Source: Bacteroidota bacterium
GTDB taxonomy: Bacteria > Bacteroidota > Bacteroidia > CAIKAF01
Direction: 5' to 3'
Assembly: GCA_016866335.1 (NCBI GenBank)
Contig: VGMT01000002.1
Coordinates: 84,910-148,909, forward strand
Length of the DNA stretch: 64,000 bases
Part shown: positions 19,531-30,313 of the stretch, piece after piece
How the letters are laid out: each line of letters begins with the position of its first letter
Position numbering within the stretch: position 1 is the stretch's first letter
Notes under the pieces: model-generated
What the model was told of the DNA's origin: nothing
The model's database searches: none
Seen by the model: the letters and a program-made list of their open reading frames with translations, nothing else
Position numbers and translations under genes: made by a program

Positions 19531-20571
19531 ATGCAGATTAAACCAATGGATTTGGTAAAAGAAATCCGAACGGGTACAGCCGCTCCATTAATGTTGGCGG
19601 GAGGAGCCGAAGGGTTTTTTTTAGATGAAATTGAGAATGCTCTTTTGGAGTCGGTATTGAGCGAAGAAGAAAAGGCGTTTAACCTTGACATAGTGTATGG
19701 CTCAGAAGTCAATGCCGAGCAGTTGATATCCATTGCAAAAAGTTATCCAATGATGGCCGAGAAAAGGCTGTTATTGGTTCGCGAGGCTCAGAGTTTGCAT
19801 GCAAGGGAATGGGAAAAATTAATGCCTTATTTAAAAGCGCCCTCCAGCAGCACAATTTTAGCCTTTATACACCGGAATAAGGATCCGGACAAACGGAAAA
19901 CAGCAACCAAGGCCTTTATAGAATCAAAGCAGGCTCGGTTTTCGGAGGCAAAGCCAATGTCGGAAGAAGGTTTGGTTGACTTTATTGTAGCTAAAGCTGG
20001 GCAAAACCAACTTAAGTTTGATGCTAAGGCAGCTTTTGCCTTGAAGGAATTGCTTGGGTCTAATTTAGCTCGTATAGTTTCTGAAATTGAAAAGATTCGG
20101 CTTTCGGTACCTGCAGGGGCCGAGATTAAACTGGAAAAGGTAATTGACCAGGTTGGGCTAAGTAGGGAGTTTAATATGTTTGATGTGCCGGCCTACCTAG
20201 CCCAGAAAAATGAAGTACGGTTGCTGCGCACCACCATGTATATGGCGCGCAATACGAACAAGTACCCATTGCCCGTTTTGGTTGGAGTTTTGTACAATTT
20301 TTATTCCAAGCTGCTGGCCATTCAAAGCATCTACTTTGAGAATCAGCGGCTTCAGAAACAAGGTAAATCTGGCCGAGATCCTTTTAGAGTGATTCGGGTG
20401 TACGATCCCGGTATTTACCAAGCGGCTTTAAAAACAATTCCAATGGATAAAACGGCGCGTTCACTTCAAATTCTAAGGGAATACGACCGCAAATCAAAGG
20501 GGATCGACCGTTCGGGGGCCTCTGAAGATGCTTTAATGAAAGAATTAATGCTAAAACTGCTTCATCCATGA
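19531..20571 (+). CDS. holA: DNA polymerase III subunit delta
   Basis: Domain pattern EGFFLDEIENAL...LLLVREAQSL...LARIVSEIEKIRL; ORF track opens at 19504. Confidence 0.85.
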   Translation: MQIKPMDLVKEIRTGTAAPLMLAGGAEGFFLDEIENALLESVLSEEEKAFNLDIVYGSEVNAEQLISIAKSYPMMAEKRLLLVREAQSLHAREWEKLMPYLKAPSSSTILAFIHRNKDPDKRKTATKAFIESKQARFSEAKPMSEEGLVDFIVAKAGQNQLKFDAKAAFALKELLGSNLARIVSEIEKIRLSVPAGAEIKLEKVIDQVGLSREFNMFDVPAYLAQKNEVRLLRTTMYMARNTNKYPLPVLVGVLYNFYSKLLAIQSIYFENQRLQKQGKSGRDPFRVIRVYDPGIYQAALKTIPMDKTARSLQILREYDRKSKGIDRSGASEDALMKELMLKLLHP

Positions 20572-20993
20572 ATGCACGGGTTTGGTTGATAAAGTCTGAG
20601 CCGGTTAAGTACCCTTGGTCTAAAATGCTTGAAGAGGGAAGGACCTTTTGGGACGGAGTGAGAAACCACCAGGCCAAGAACAATCTCCTGGCAATGAGAA
20701 GTGGCGATTTCGCTTTTTTCTATCACAGCAATGAGGGTATGGAAATCGTAGGGCTGGTTCAAGTGGTTCAAGAAGCCTATCCTGACCCTACTGCCCAAGA
20801 AGGACCTTGGGTGGTGGTAGATGTGGTTCCTGTGGCAAGCCTACCCAAGCCTGTAGGTTTGGCTCAACTGAAATCCGATCCGATTTGCAGCCAAATGGCA
20901 TTGGTTCGCCAAAGTCGATTGTCTGTATGCCCGGTTACTGAGGCCGAGTTCCAGCGGATATGTGAAATGGCCGATTGGAATCCGCCGGTTTAA
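20568..20993 (+). CDS. EVE domain-containing protein
   Basis: WLIKSEPVKYPWSKMLEEGRTFWDGVRNHQAKNNLLAMRSGDFAFFYHSN. Confidence 0.9.
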   Translation: MNARVWLIKSEPVKYPWSKMLEEGRTFWDGVRNHQAKNNLLAMRSGDFAFFYHSNEGMEIVGLVQVVQEAYPDPTAQEGPWVVVDVVPVASLPKPVGLAQLKSDPICSQMALVRQSRLSVCPVTEAEFQRICEMADWNPPV

Positions 20994-21086
20994 TAATGAG
21001 GTGCAGAATAGGATTTCTCAAAAATTCATCGCACCTTTGCCCCCTCATAATCTAAATTTTTACAGTAACACTTAATCTTAAGGACC

Positions 21087-21752
21087 ATGGCTGTACGCAT
21101 TCGACTTAAAAGACAAGGCAGAAAACAACGCCCGTATTACCACATCGTTGTTGCCGACGCCCGCTCGCCCCGCGACGGTCGTTTTATTGAACGTATTGGA
21201 AATTACGACCCCAACACCCAACCCGCTACCATTGAAATCAATGTGGATAAGGCGGTAAATTGGTTGCAAAATGGAGCTGAGGCCTCCGATACTGTACGAG
21301 CTATTCTAAGCTACAAAGGGGTATTGTACAAAAACCACCTTCTAAATGGAGTTCGCAAAGGCGCTTTAACTGAAGAGCAGGCAAACGCTAAGTTCGAAGT
21401 TTGGATGAAGGAGAAAGAAGATAAAATTGCAGGCCACGCTAAATCCATCGGCGATTCTAAGGCCTCTGATAAAGCAGCGCGTTTGGCGGCTGAACGGAAA
21501 GTGAACGAGGCCCGCGAGGCTGCGTTGGCTGACGCAGAAGCTGCAGCTCAGGCAACCGAAGCTCTAGCCGAGGAAATGCCAGAAGATGCTCCCCAAGCTG
21601 AAATGGCCACCGAAGATGTTGCCAACACTGAGTCAGCAGTAGAAGAAGCTCCTGTCGCTGAAGTGGCAGCCGAAGAGGCTCCAGTCGCTGAAGTGGCAGC
21701 CGAAGAGGCTCCTGCTGCTGAAGCTCCAGCCGAAGAGGCTCCTGAAGCTTAA
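21087..21752 (+). CDS. rpsP: 30S ribosomal protein S16 with Ala/Glu-rich C-terminal extension
   Basis: MAVRIRLKRQGRKQRPYYHIVVADARSPRDGRFIERIGNYDP; long low-complexity tail. Confidence 0.95.
   Translation: MAVRIRLKRQGRKQRPYYHIVVADARSPRDGRFIERIGNYDPNTQPATIEINVDKAVNWLQNGAEASDTVRAILSYKGVLYKNHLLNGVRKGALTEEQANAKFEVWMKEKEDKIAGHAKSIGDSKASDKAARLAAERKVNEAREAALADAEAAAQATEALAEEMPEDAPQAEMATEDVANTESAVEEAPVAEVAAEEAPVAEVAAEEAPAAEAPAEEAPEA
21642..21749 (+). repeat. In-frame 30-bp tandem repeat (about 3.6 copies) in the rpsP 3' end
   Basis: Units starting at 21642, 21672, 21702, 21732: GAAGAGGCTCCNGTCGCTGAAGTGGCAGCC. Confidence 0.9.
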
Positions 21753-21763
21753 TTTTTACCGGT

Positions 21764-22306
21764 TTGGATAAATCGAACTGCTTTTTCTTGGGCAAGATTA
21801 AAAAGCCCAACGGTTTAGGTGGTGCTCTCGAGTTGTTTCTGGATGTAGATGATCCTAGTCCGTACCTGAATTTGGAATTTGTATTTGCAGAACGGCATCA
21901 TCAATTGGTGCCGTTGTTTTTTTCAAAGCCCATTCAGGTGGCAGGGCAGAAGTTTATTGCTCGTTTTAAAACCATTGAGCATATTGACCAAGCTTCTGAA
22001 TGGGCGGGTTCTGATTTATATTTACCTATTGAACAGTTGCCGGTTTTAAGTTCAGACCAGCAGTATTATTACCATGAATTACCCGGGTTTTTGGCCTGCA
22101 GCCCAGAAGGCCGAGAATTGGGTTCGATTTTGGAGGTGATGGAGCATGGACCCATGCAATGGCTGGTGGTGCAACGCCATGGCCAAGAGGCCTTATTGCC
22201 TTTGAGTGATGAGGTTTTTGTGCGTGTAGATCGAGAAACAAAGAGATTTTACCTGCATTTGAAACCGGGTATGGATGAACTGTATCCTTTTTTGTTTGAA
22301 AAATGA
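21764..22306 (+). CDS. rimM: Ribosome maturation factor RimM
   Basis: Follows rpsP; FFLGKIKKPNGLGGALELFLDVDDP; PLSDEVFVRVDRETKRFYLHLKPGM. Confidence 0.85.
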   Translation: MDKSNCFFLGKIKKPNGLGGALELFLDVDDPSPYLNLEFVFAERHHQLVPLFFSKPIQVAGQKFIARFKTIEHIDQASEWAGSDLYLPIEQLPVLSSDQQYYYHELPGFLACSPEGRELGSILEVMEHGPMQWLVVQRHGQEALLPLSDEVFVRVDRETKRFYLHLKPGMDELYPFLFEK

Positions 22307-23898
22307 AATTTTCTAGGATCAGGCTCTGGACTTTTCGGATTAGCCTAGGTCTTTTGGCTGCTTGTTCCTTACCAAGTTCAACAAAACAAGCGGTTCTTCT
22401 GTACAACGAGCATTCTGGCATCACCTCATTGGACCCCTTGTATGCAAGAAATTTGGCGAATATTTGGGCGGTTCAGTGGACGTATGAAGGGCTAACCAAA
22501 CTAAATTCAGACAACAAAATTGTGCCTTGCCTTGCCGATGCCTGGGTTTGCGACTCAACAGGTAAAGTGTGGACCATTTCTCTTCGAAAAGGGGTGTTTT
22601 TTCATCCAAATCCCGATTTAATTGTGGGCTATCAACTCAACAGCCGCGATGTGGTTTTAAGTTTAGATAGGGCTCAGAATCATCCTTTTAGTGCCTGGAT
22701 TTTAGAAGGTCTTGATACACTGATTTCAAACGGGGATTTTGAAATTGAACTGCATTTTTCTAGGTCTGTCCCAGACCTTCCTGCCTTATTGTCCATTCCT
22801 GCTCTAAGCATACTCCCTGCCCCTTTGCTTGAATCAAAGCCGGTTGAATATTGGCGTACCATAGCTTGTGGAACTGGGATGTTTAGGTTGCAAACCTGGG
22901 TTGAAGGAGAAAAAATGATTTTGCCTAGATTTGAATCTTACTGGAATAATACAGGTATAACTTCGAAGGGAATCCCTATTCAGGGTATTGCAATTCAATT
23001 TGTAAAGGAGATTCAAAGTGCAAAGCTTGATTTTTTAAGGGGCAGTTTGGCTTTTTTGCAAGGTGCTGATCCTCAAGTAAACGATGAGTTGCGTATGCTT
23101 GCACAACAACCTTCCGCCTCTTTTCGGGTGGTTCAGGGTGATTTTTTAAATACAGAATACCTGGGATTTAATCTTCAGGGTAAACATCCTGCTTGTGGTT
23201 CGGCCGCTTTAAGAAAATCGTTGGCTGCCTTTTTAGATGTTTCCAAAATATTGAAAGAGGTTAGAAGCGGAATGGGACAAGATGCAGAAGGGCGGTTTTG
23301 TCCGCTTTCTTTGGTGGAAGTAGGGGCTAAACCCAACGAACTTCAGGGCCAAGATCAGAGGGCCACTGCCTTGGCTTGGTTAAAGAGAGCGGGGTACAAT
23401 CATCCAAGGGAGGTGCCGCCCTTGGTCTTGCATACCGATCCAGCCTACGCTTATTTTTGTTCCGCCCTCATTTATCCTTGGGCTTCAGAGGGGTTTAGGG
23501 TAAGGTTAGAAGTTCTAGAACGTTCCACCTTAAAATCTATGGTAGCCAAAGGTCAGCTTGATTTTTTTAGGGCCTCTTGGATTGCCGATTATCCCTCGGC
23601 CAGCAATGTTTTGGGTATTTTCCATTCGAATCGTATTCCTCCCAATGGACCTAATTACAGTTTTTTCAAGAACGATACCTTAGACCAAGCCTGTGAGGTG
23701 CTGTCAAAAAGTACCGAAACAGAGAAACAAAGAGAAGCGATTGAGCAAATTGAATCTTTGTTAAGCCATCATGCCCCCGTGATTCCACTGTATTTTGACG
23801 CATACCTACGGTTCGAACGAAAGGAATTTCAGGGTTTAACATCCAATGTGCTGAATCAACTGGATGCGCGAAATGCCGTGGTTGTGCAGGGTGAATAA
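22303..23898 (+). CDS. ABC transporter substrate-binding protein (family 5, peptide-type), lipoprotein
   Basis: GLLAACS lipobox; SLDPLYARNLANIWAVQWTYEGLTKLNSDNKIVPCLADAW. Confidence 0.88.
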   Translation: MKFSRIRLWTFRISLGLLAACSLPSSTKQAVLLYNEHSGITSLDPLYARNLANIWAVQWTYEGLTKLNSDNKIVPCLADAWVCDSTGKVWTISLRKGVFFHPNPDLIVGYQLNSRDVVLSLDRAQNHPFSAWILEGLDTLISNGDFEIELHFSRSVPDLPALLSIPALSILPAPLLESKPVEYWRTIACGTGMFRLQTWVEGEKMILPRFESYWNNTGITSKGIPIQGIAIQFVKEIQSAKLDFLRGSLAFLQGADPQVNDELRMLAQQPSASFRVVQGDFLNTEYLGFNLQGKHPACGSAALRKSLAAFLDVSKILKEVRSGMGQDAEGRFCPLSLVEVGAKPNELQGQDQRATALAWLKRAGYNHPREVPPLVLHTDPAYAYFCSALIYPWASEGFRVRLEVLERSTLKSMVAKGQLDFFRASWIADYPSASNVLGIFHSNRIPPNGPNYSFFKNDTLDQACEVLSKSTETEKQREAIEQIESLLSHHAPVIPLYFDAYLRFERKEFQGLTSNVLNQLDARNAVVVQGE

Positions 23899-24097
23899 TG
23901 GGGCCCGAATTCAAAGGGAAACCCAATAGAATTGGTGTATCGGCCAAGAATGCCAGTCCGGCAACTATTTTAGTTTTTATCTTTTAAATCGGATAAACAT
24001 GTCCAATTGTAAATCAAAACAATCCATTCGTAAACTTTTGTAGGTTTGCAGCGCGCCCCTTACTTTAAATAGGAAGGTGGTACTTTATATTTGATTC

Positions 24098-24274
24098 GTG
24101 AATGGGAAAAAGCAGATTTTTTGGTTGTTTCTTACGGTTGTATTTTGCGGCCCTTGGCTATTGAGTGCTTCGAATTTGCCATCCTATCAGGAGGCACTCA
24201 TCAAGTTAAATCGCCTTGATTCGCTCTGCAAAATTCATTTAAAAGATAGGAAGTTGGACTCTTTGTGGTTTTAG
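24098..24274 (+). pseudogene. Truncated N-terminal remnant (signal peptide plus ~30 aa) upstream of the histidine kinase remnant
   Basis: GTG start; VNGKKQIFWLFLTVVFCGPWLLSASNLPSYQEALIKLNRLDSLCKIHLKDRKLDSLWF* in the same frame as the kinase ORF. Confidence 0.55.
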
Positions 24275-24349
24275 TGCTTGTAATTTAAAGGATTTGGCTT
24301 CAGGCTGGAATGCAATTCATCCGGATGACCGGCAAGTAACATTTACCTA

Positions 24350-25123
24350 ATGGCAGGGTACTTGCATCAAAGCAATGTGTTTAACATACTTGGGGTTTTA
24401 TTGGCCTTGGCGGTAACCGTCATTTCTGCTCTGTTAATTTACATCCGGAAAAGAGAACAAGAGGGAATTCGTATCAAACTAGAATCAGATTTGGTTGGTT
24501 TGAAAGGTATGCTCAATCAGCATTTTATGGCCAATACCATGAATGCAATTAAGGCTTTAATAAATCAAGGCAAAACCGATTCGGCCGATGTGTATATTAA
24601 TAAATTTTCTGCCTTGCTAATGGGAGCCTTAAGCCAGACAAAAAACACAATGATACCCCTTGAGGAGGAATTGCGTTTTATTCGATTGTACATTGAATTG
24701 GAGCAACTTCGTTTTCCAGGGCAAATTCAATTTGAACTTGCGGTTGACCCACAATTAGAAACAAATTTTATTTTGGTTCCGGCTATGTTATTGCAGCCAA
24801 TTTTAGAAAATTCAGTGCAGCATGGGCGCCGGCGGCCAGATTGTCCCTTGAATATTTCGTTAACCCTATTTCCACAGGCTGAACGCTTGGTTATTTTACT
24901 TCAAGATGACGGAATTGGAATAATGGTTGGGAAAAAAAACAAGCAAACGAACCGTCAAGACTCTTTTGGAATTGACCTAACCGAGCAACGCATAAAATTA
25001 CTGGGAAACCAGTACAAGGTAAAAGTTGATTTTAACGTTGATGAAGTTATAGATTCTAAGGGTATGGTATCGGGTACCCGTGTAATAATAGAAGTTCCAC
25101 TCACCACTGCCTCTTATTCATGA
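24350..25123 (+). CDS. LytS-type (His_kinase) sensor kinase catalytic part, likely N-terminally truncated
   Basis: LKGMLNQHFMANTMNAI (degenerate PHFLFN box), LQPILENSVQHG, SFGIDLTEQRIKLL. Confidence 0.75.
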   Translation: MAGYLHQSNVFNILGVLLALAVTVISALLIYIRKREQEGIRIKLESDLVGLKGMLNQHFMANTMNAIKALINQGKTDSADVYINKFSALLMGALSQTKNTMIPLEEELRFIRLYIELEQLRFPGQIQFELAVDPQLETNFILVPAMLLQPILENSVQHGRRRPDCPLNISLTLFPQAERLVILLQDDGIGIMVGKKNKQTNRQDSFGIDLTEQRIKLLGNQYKVKVDFNVDEVIDSKGMVSGTRVIIEVPLTTASYS

Positions 25124-25844
25124 AAGCAATTATTATAGAAGACGAACAGCATTCTATCGATTTGTTGGTTCAATACCTAAGTCAAGATTTTCCTGAACTC
25201 GACGTTGTAGGTGCAGCGTCCTCTGTAATTAACGGGAAGGCTTTGATTGAAAAAACAAATCCAGACCTTGTTTTTTGGCTGTGCAGTTGGGCAGGGAAAT
25301 AGGGTTTGAGCTGCTTGAGGGAATGGGAAATAGCCAATTCCAGGTTGTTTTTGTAACTGCCTTCAGCGAATATGCCGTGCGCGCATTTCGGTTTAGGGTT
25401 GCCGATTACTTGCTAAAGCCAATTGACCGAAACGAATTGAAGGAGGCCATTCACAGGGTTAGGGCGGCGGCGGTTCAACCCCATCTTGAGGGTATTCGTA
25501 CCTTTCGGATTCCCAGCAGCCGGGGAGCTGTATTTGTTCCAACCCGCGAAGTGGTTCGATTGGCTGCAAAGGGTTCATATTCAGAAATTACCCTGACGAA
25601 GGGTAGAACTCATTTGTGCTCAGGCAACCTGAGTTATTTTGAGGAACATTTAAGTGAGCTCTTTTTTTTGCGTGTGGGTCGTTCTCACATTATCAACCTT
25701 ATGTATCTCTCAAAAATGGAGGCACAATTACGGGCCGTCATTTTAATGGAAGATGGATTCAGTATATCAATTCCAAGGCGGCAAAAGCGGCAGATAGTTG
25801 AGCGTCTAAATCGATTGTCTAAAGACCCCTTACACGGAGTTTAA
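25120..25844 (+). pseudogene. LytTR-family response regulator split by a -1 frameshift at a T6 tract (25271-25276)
   Basis: MKAIIIEDEQHS...NPDLVF (frame 1) continues as LAVQLGREIGFELLEGMG...VTAFSEYAVRAFRFRVADYLLKPID...LytTR (frame 2). Confidence 0.8.
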
Positions 25845-26260
25845 TCTCCAAAGTATTCCACAGAATTGCGTTCTGTTTCAGCAATTCGAATGCTATGCAA
25901 GGTGCAGCCCAACTCAGAAATGGGCATTTGCAATTGCTGCCAAACTTGAATGGCTAGGTTTTCGGTTGATGAGAATATTCCCTCCATAAAAGGCACATCC
26001 ATATTCAGGTTTTTATGGTCTAATTTGTCGATTACTGTGCTGCGAATTAGAGTGGAAAGTTGTTTTAAATCAACCACAAAGCCAGTATCCGGATTCGGGT
26101 GGCCTTTAACGGTTACCCAAAGACCGTAGTTGTGTCCATGCCAATTTTTATTGGCGCAAGGACCAAAAACCCGCTCATTTTCTTGGTCGCTCCAATTTGG
26201 ATTGACTAATTTATGGGCGGCGTTAAATTGTTCTTTTCGGGTTAGATAAACCAGGGGCAT
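25841..26260 (-). CDS. queD: 6-carboxytetrahydropterin synthase-like (QueD)
   Basis: FNAAHKL...NWHGHNYGLWVTVKG; start set at MPLVYLTRKEQF. Confidence 0.85.
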   Translation of the reverse strand: MPLVYLTRKEQFNAAHKLVNPNWSDQENERVFGPCANKNWHGHNYGLWVTVKGHPNPDTGFVVDLKQLSTLIRSTVIDKLDHKNLNMDVPFMEGIFSSTENLAIQVWQQLQMPISELGCTLHSIRIAETERNSVEYFGD

Positions 26261-26432
26261 CTTTTTTTGTGCAAAGGTAAATATCCATGGTAATTGTGCA
26301 TGTTGCTTTACTGCCGTTTTTTTAAAAAATGGGACAATGGCCACCAAATTGGGGTATTAATTCCCAGGGATCTTACAAGGCCATTGGTTGGCTTTTCTTT
26401 TTAGGTCCGCTTTTCTTTCCTCTCTTTGTTAG

Positions 26433-27755
<1,323 letters not shown>

Positions 27756-27762
27756 ATTGGTT

Positions 27763-28098
27763 TTAAACATTGTCTTCGCCTAAAACCCTTAATCGAAGTT
27801 TTGAGGGGCAATGTTCTGGGCGCAGTTGACAGCTTAAACGAGAGGTGGCTGTTAACACAGGAAGGCTTTCTAGCATATCCAGCTCTTCGTTTCCGGCCTC
27901 GGGCAAATCCGTATAGCCTTCAAGAACCTCAACGTGGCAGGTTGCGCACAATGCCATACCTCCACAGGTCGCCAAGATAGGGAATCCTTCGCCTTTCAAT
28001 ACTTCCATCAACGATAATCCCATATCGGTGGGGACTTCCACCTTCATGGATTTTCCATGTAGGTCTTCCGCTTGCAGTTCAATAAACGAATCGGCCAT
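27763..28098 (-). CDS. 2Fe-2S ferredoxin
   Basis: LATCGGMALCATCHVEVLEGYTDLPEAGNEELDMLE; C(x5)C(x2)C arrangement of adrenodoxin-type ferredoxins. Confidence 0.92.
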   Translation of the reverse strand: MADSFIELQAEDLHGKSMKVEVPTDMGLSLMEVLKGEGFPILATCGGMALCATCHVEVLEGYTDLPEAGNEELDMLESLPVLTATSRLSCQLRPEHCPSKLRLRVLGEDNV

Positions 28099-28101
28099 AG
28101 G

Positions 28102-29118
28102 TTAAAAGGCGTTTACCCCGTTTACCGTGGTGTATTTAAAACTTAATTTTTGTTCTGGAAATACGCGGGCAAAGGCCGATTGAGCCATGAGTGCCGCTTC
28201 GTGAAACCCACATAAAATCAACTTCAATTTTCCAGGATAGGTATTGATATCGCCAATGGCGTAAATGCCAGGAACATTGGTACTGTAATCTTCGGTGTTC
28301 ACCAGAATGGCATTTTTATCAATGTTCAACCCCCAATCTGCGATAGGTCCGAGTTTGGGCGTTAACCCGAAGAGCGGGATAAAATAATCCGTTTGAATGT
28401 GGTGGTCTGATTCTTGGTCCGCCTCGCTCACAGTTAAGCCTTCCAAGTGGTTTGAGCCTTGCACGGATTTCACCTCGGCATTCAAAACCAGCCTCAATTT
28501 TCCCTCTTTGGCAAGTTCAAAGACTTTTTCTGCGCTTTCTGGCGCACCTCTAAAGGTTCCACTGCGGTGAATTAGGGTTAATTCAGAACATACATCGGCT
28601 AAAAAAATGGCCCAATCGAGTGCCGAATCGCCACCACCAGCCAGTACAACCTTTTTGTTTCGAAACTTTTCTGGATCCAAAACCATGTAGGCCACTCCTT
28701 TACCTTCGAAAGCTTCTAGATTTGCTATGCTGGGTTTTCTAGGTTCAAAGCAGCCCAATCCGCCAGCAATAACAACGGCCTTGCACTGAATTTCAGTGCC
28801 TGCTGATGTGATTACCTGATAGCCAGTTTCCGTTTTATTCAACTGTTCAACCCTTTCGCCAAGGGTAAACCCAGGTTTAAATGGAGCAATTTGTTCCATT
28901 AGGTTGGTAACCAATTCTCCGGCCAAAATAGAGGGATAGCCAGGAATATCGTAAATCGGTTTCTTGGGATAAATTTCTGACAATTGCCCACCTACTTGAG
29001 GAAGAGCATCAACCAAATGGCAGCGCATTTTGAGTAAGCCGGCCTCAAAGACGGCAAACAAACCAACAGGTCCTGCGCCAACAATGCATAAATCGGTTTG
29101 GATAACTTCAGAAATCAT
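28102..29118 (-). CDS. FAD-dependent ferredoxin-NAD(P)+ reductase-like oxidoreductase
   Basis: DLCIVGAGPVGLFAVFEAGLLKMRCHLVDALPQVGGQLSEIYPKKPIYDIPGYP; GGGDSALDWA. Confidence 0.9.
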   Translation of the reverse strand: MISEVIQTDLCIVGAGPVGLFAVFEAGLLKMRCHLVDALPQVGGQLSEIYPKKPIYDIPGYPSILAGELVTNLMEQIAPFKPGFTLGERVEQLNKTETGYQVITSAGTEIQCKAVVIAGGLGCFEPRKPSIANLEAFEGKGVAYMVLDPEKFRNKKVVLAGGGDSALDWAIFLADVCSELTLIHRSGTFRGAPESAEKVFELAKEGKLRLVLNAEVKSVQGSNHLEGLTVSEADQESDHHIQTDYFIPLFGLTPKLGPIADWGLNIDKNAILVNTEDYSTNVPGIYAIGDINTYPGKLKLILCGFHEAALMAQSAFARVFPEQKLSFKYTTVNGVNAF

Positions 29119-29170
29119 ACGGCCACAAAGGTAAAAACCTAAAAGGATTTGATTGAAGTGCTGTGTCTTT

Positions 29171-30133
29171 TTAGCCTTTTTCTGGCGCCTTTTTACCATC
29201 AAGCCGCTTAGAACCATACTTAACCTCGACGGGAACGGGACGTATGTTCCAAACAATTCCAAATAGGGCCAAGGTCCTCAACACATAATAACTTGGGTCA
29301 AACTCCCACCAAAAAAATCCTTGGCGGCAAGAACCTTGATAGTAGTGGTGGTTGTTGTGCCAGCCTTCGCCCATGGTAATCAAGGCCAACACTGCGTTGT
29401 TGCGAGAGTGGTCTTTGGTACGGTAGCGGCGGCGGCCAATTTTATGCATCAACGAGTTGATGGAAAATGTGCCGTGGTATAAAATAACCGTACTGGTTAA
29501 ATAACCAACAACAACGGTAGACCAACCTGCATTCCAATCGGTTAGGCCATTTCCGTTTAGCATGTTGCCAATAAAATAAATGATAACGGCCATAATGATG
29601 GGCGGAACCATAAAATACCGGTTCAAAAAGCGCAGTTCTGGATACTTGGCAAAATCTTGAATCAAATCGTACCTTGTTTTTTGATAATCAGGGCCCATTA
29701 TCCAACCAATGTGGGCGTAGAAGAATCCGTAAATATTAGCGGAATGAGGGTCGTGAGCGGTATCGCTATGGCGGTGGTGAATGCGGTGCTGCGATGCCCA
29801 CCACAAAGCTCCTTTTTGAATGCTGGTCTGCGCAAAAAAGGCAATTAAAAACTGAAAAAATCGGCTTGTTTCATAGGTCTTATGCGAAAAATACCGATGG
29901 TACCCAGCACTGATAAAAAACATGCGGAAATAATACATAAACAAACACACCAACCAATCTTTCCACGTAAAACCCGACCATATCATTAAAAGTGGGGTAA
30001 GATGAATCAGTCCAAAACCGTATTGGTCAATCAGTCTAGGCTGGTTTCTGTTTTCTTTTTTAACGGCTTCTGGAGGTGGACCTTCTGGTGAGGTATACAA
30101 TGATTCAACAAGGGGAGTACTTACTTCGCTCAT
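29171..30133 (-). CDS. Acyl-CoA desaturase / fatty acid desaturase
   Basis: HRYFSH, WASQHRIHHRHSDTAHDPHS, HNNHHYY histidine boxes. Confidence 0.92.
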   Translation of the reverse strand: MSEVSTPLVESLYTSPEGPPPEAVKKENRNQPRLIDQYGFGLIHLTPLLMIWSGFTWKDWLVCLFMYYFRMFFISAGYHRYFSHKTYETSRFFQFLIAFFAQTSIQKGALWWASQHRIHHRHSDTAHDPHSANIYGFFYAHIGWIMGPDYQKTRYDLIQDFAKYPELRFLNRYFMVPPIIMAVIIYFIGNMLNGNGLTDWNAGWSTVVVGYLTSTVILYHGTFSINSLMHKIGRRRYRTKDHSRNNAVLALITMGEGWHNNHHYYQGSCRQGFFWWEFDPSYYVLRTLALFGIVWNIRPVPVEVKYGSKRLDGKKAPEKG

Positions 30134-30313
30134 ACGTAAAATTAAAACAACCGAAACACATCGGTGGTCAAAGGTAGAGATTTAAGTTCCTATTTGGGTG
30201 CTTGCCGTGTACAAAAGATTCTTTTTTCTTTCCCAGCCATTCTTGCTGATATAAAAAAACAGGTTGAAAATAAGCCTATTCCCAACCCTTACATAAAAAA
30301 GAGGAATTTTACT

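Noticed and set aside
21642-21749. Regularly spaced repeats as a CRISPR array
   Set aside because: Contiguous in-frame 30-bp units with no spacers, inside the rpsP coding region.
25268-25280. Programmed -1 ribosomal frameshift in the response regulator
   Set aside because: TGG does not re-pair after a -1 shift and no clear downstream stimulatory hairpin was seen; the loss of the phospho-Asp and the other lesions fit decay or sequencing error better. Kept only as a low-interest check.
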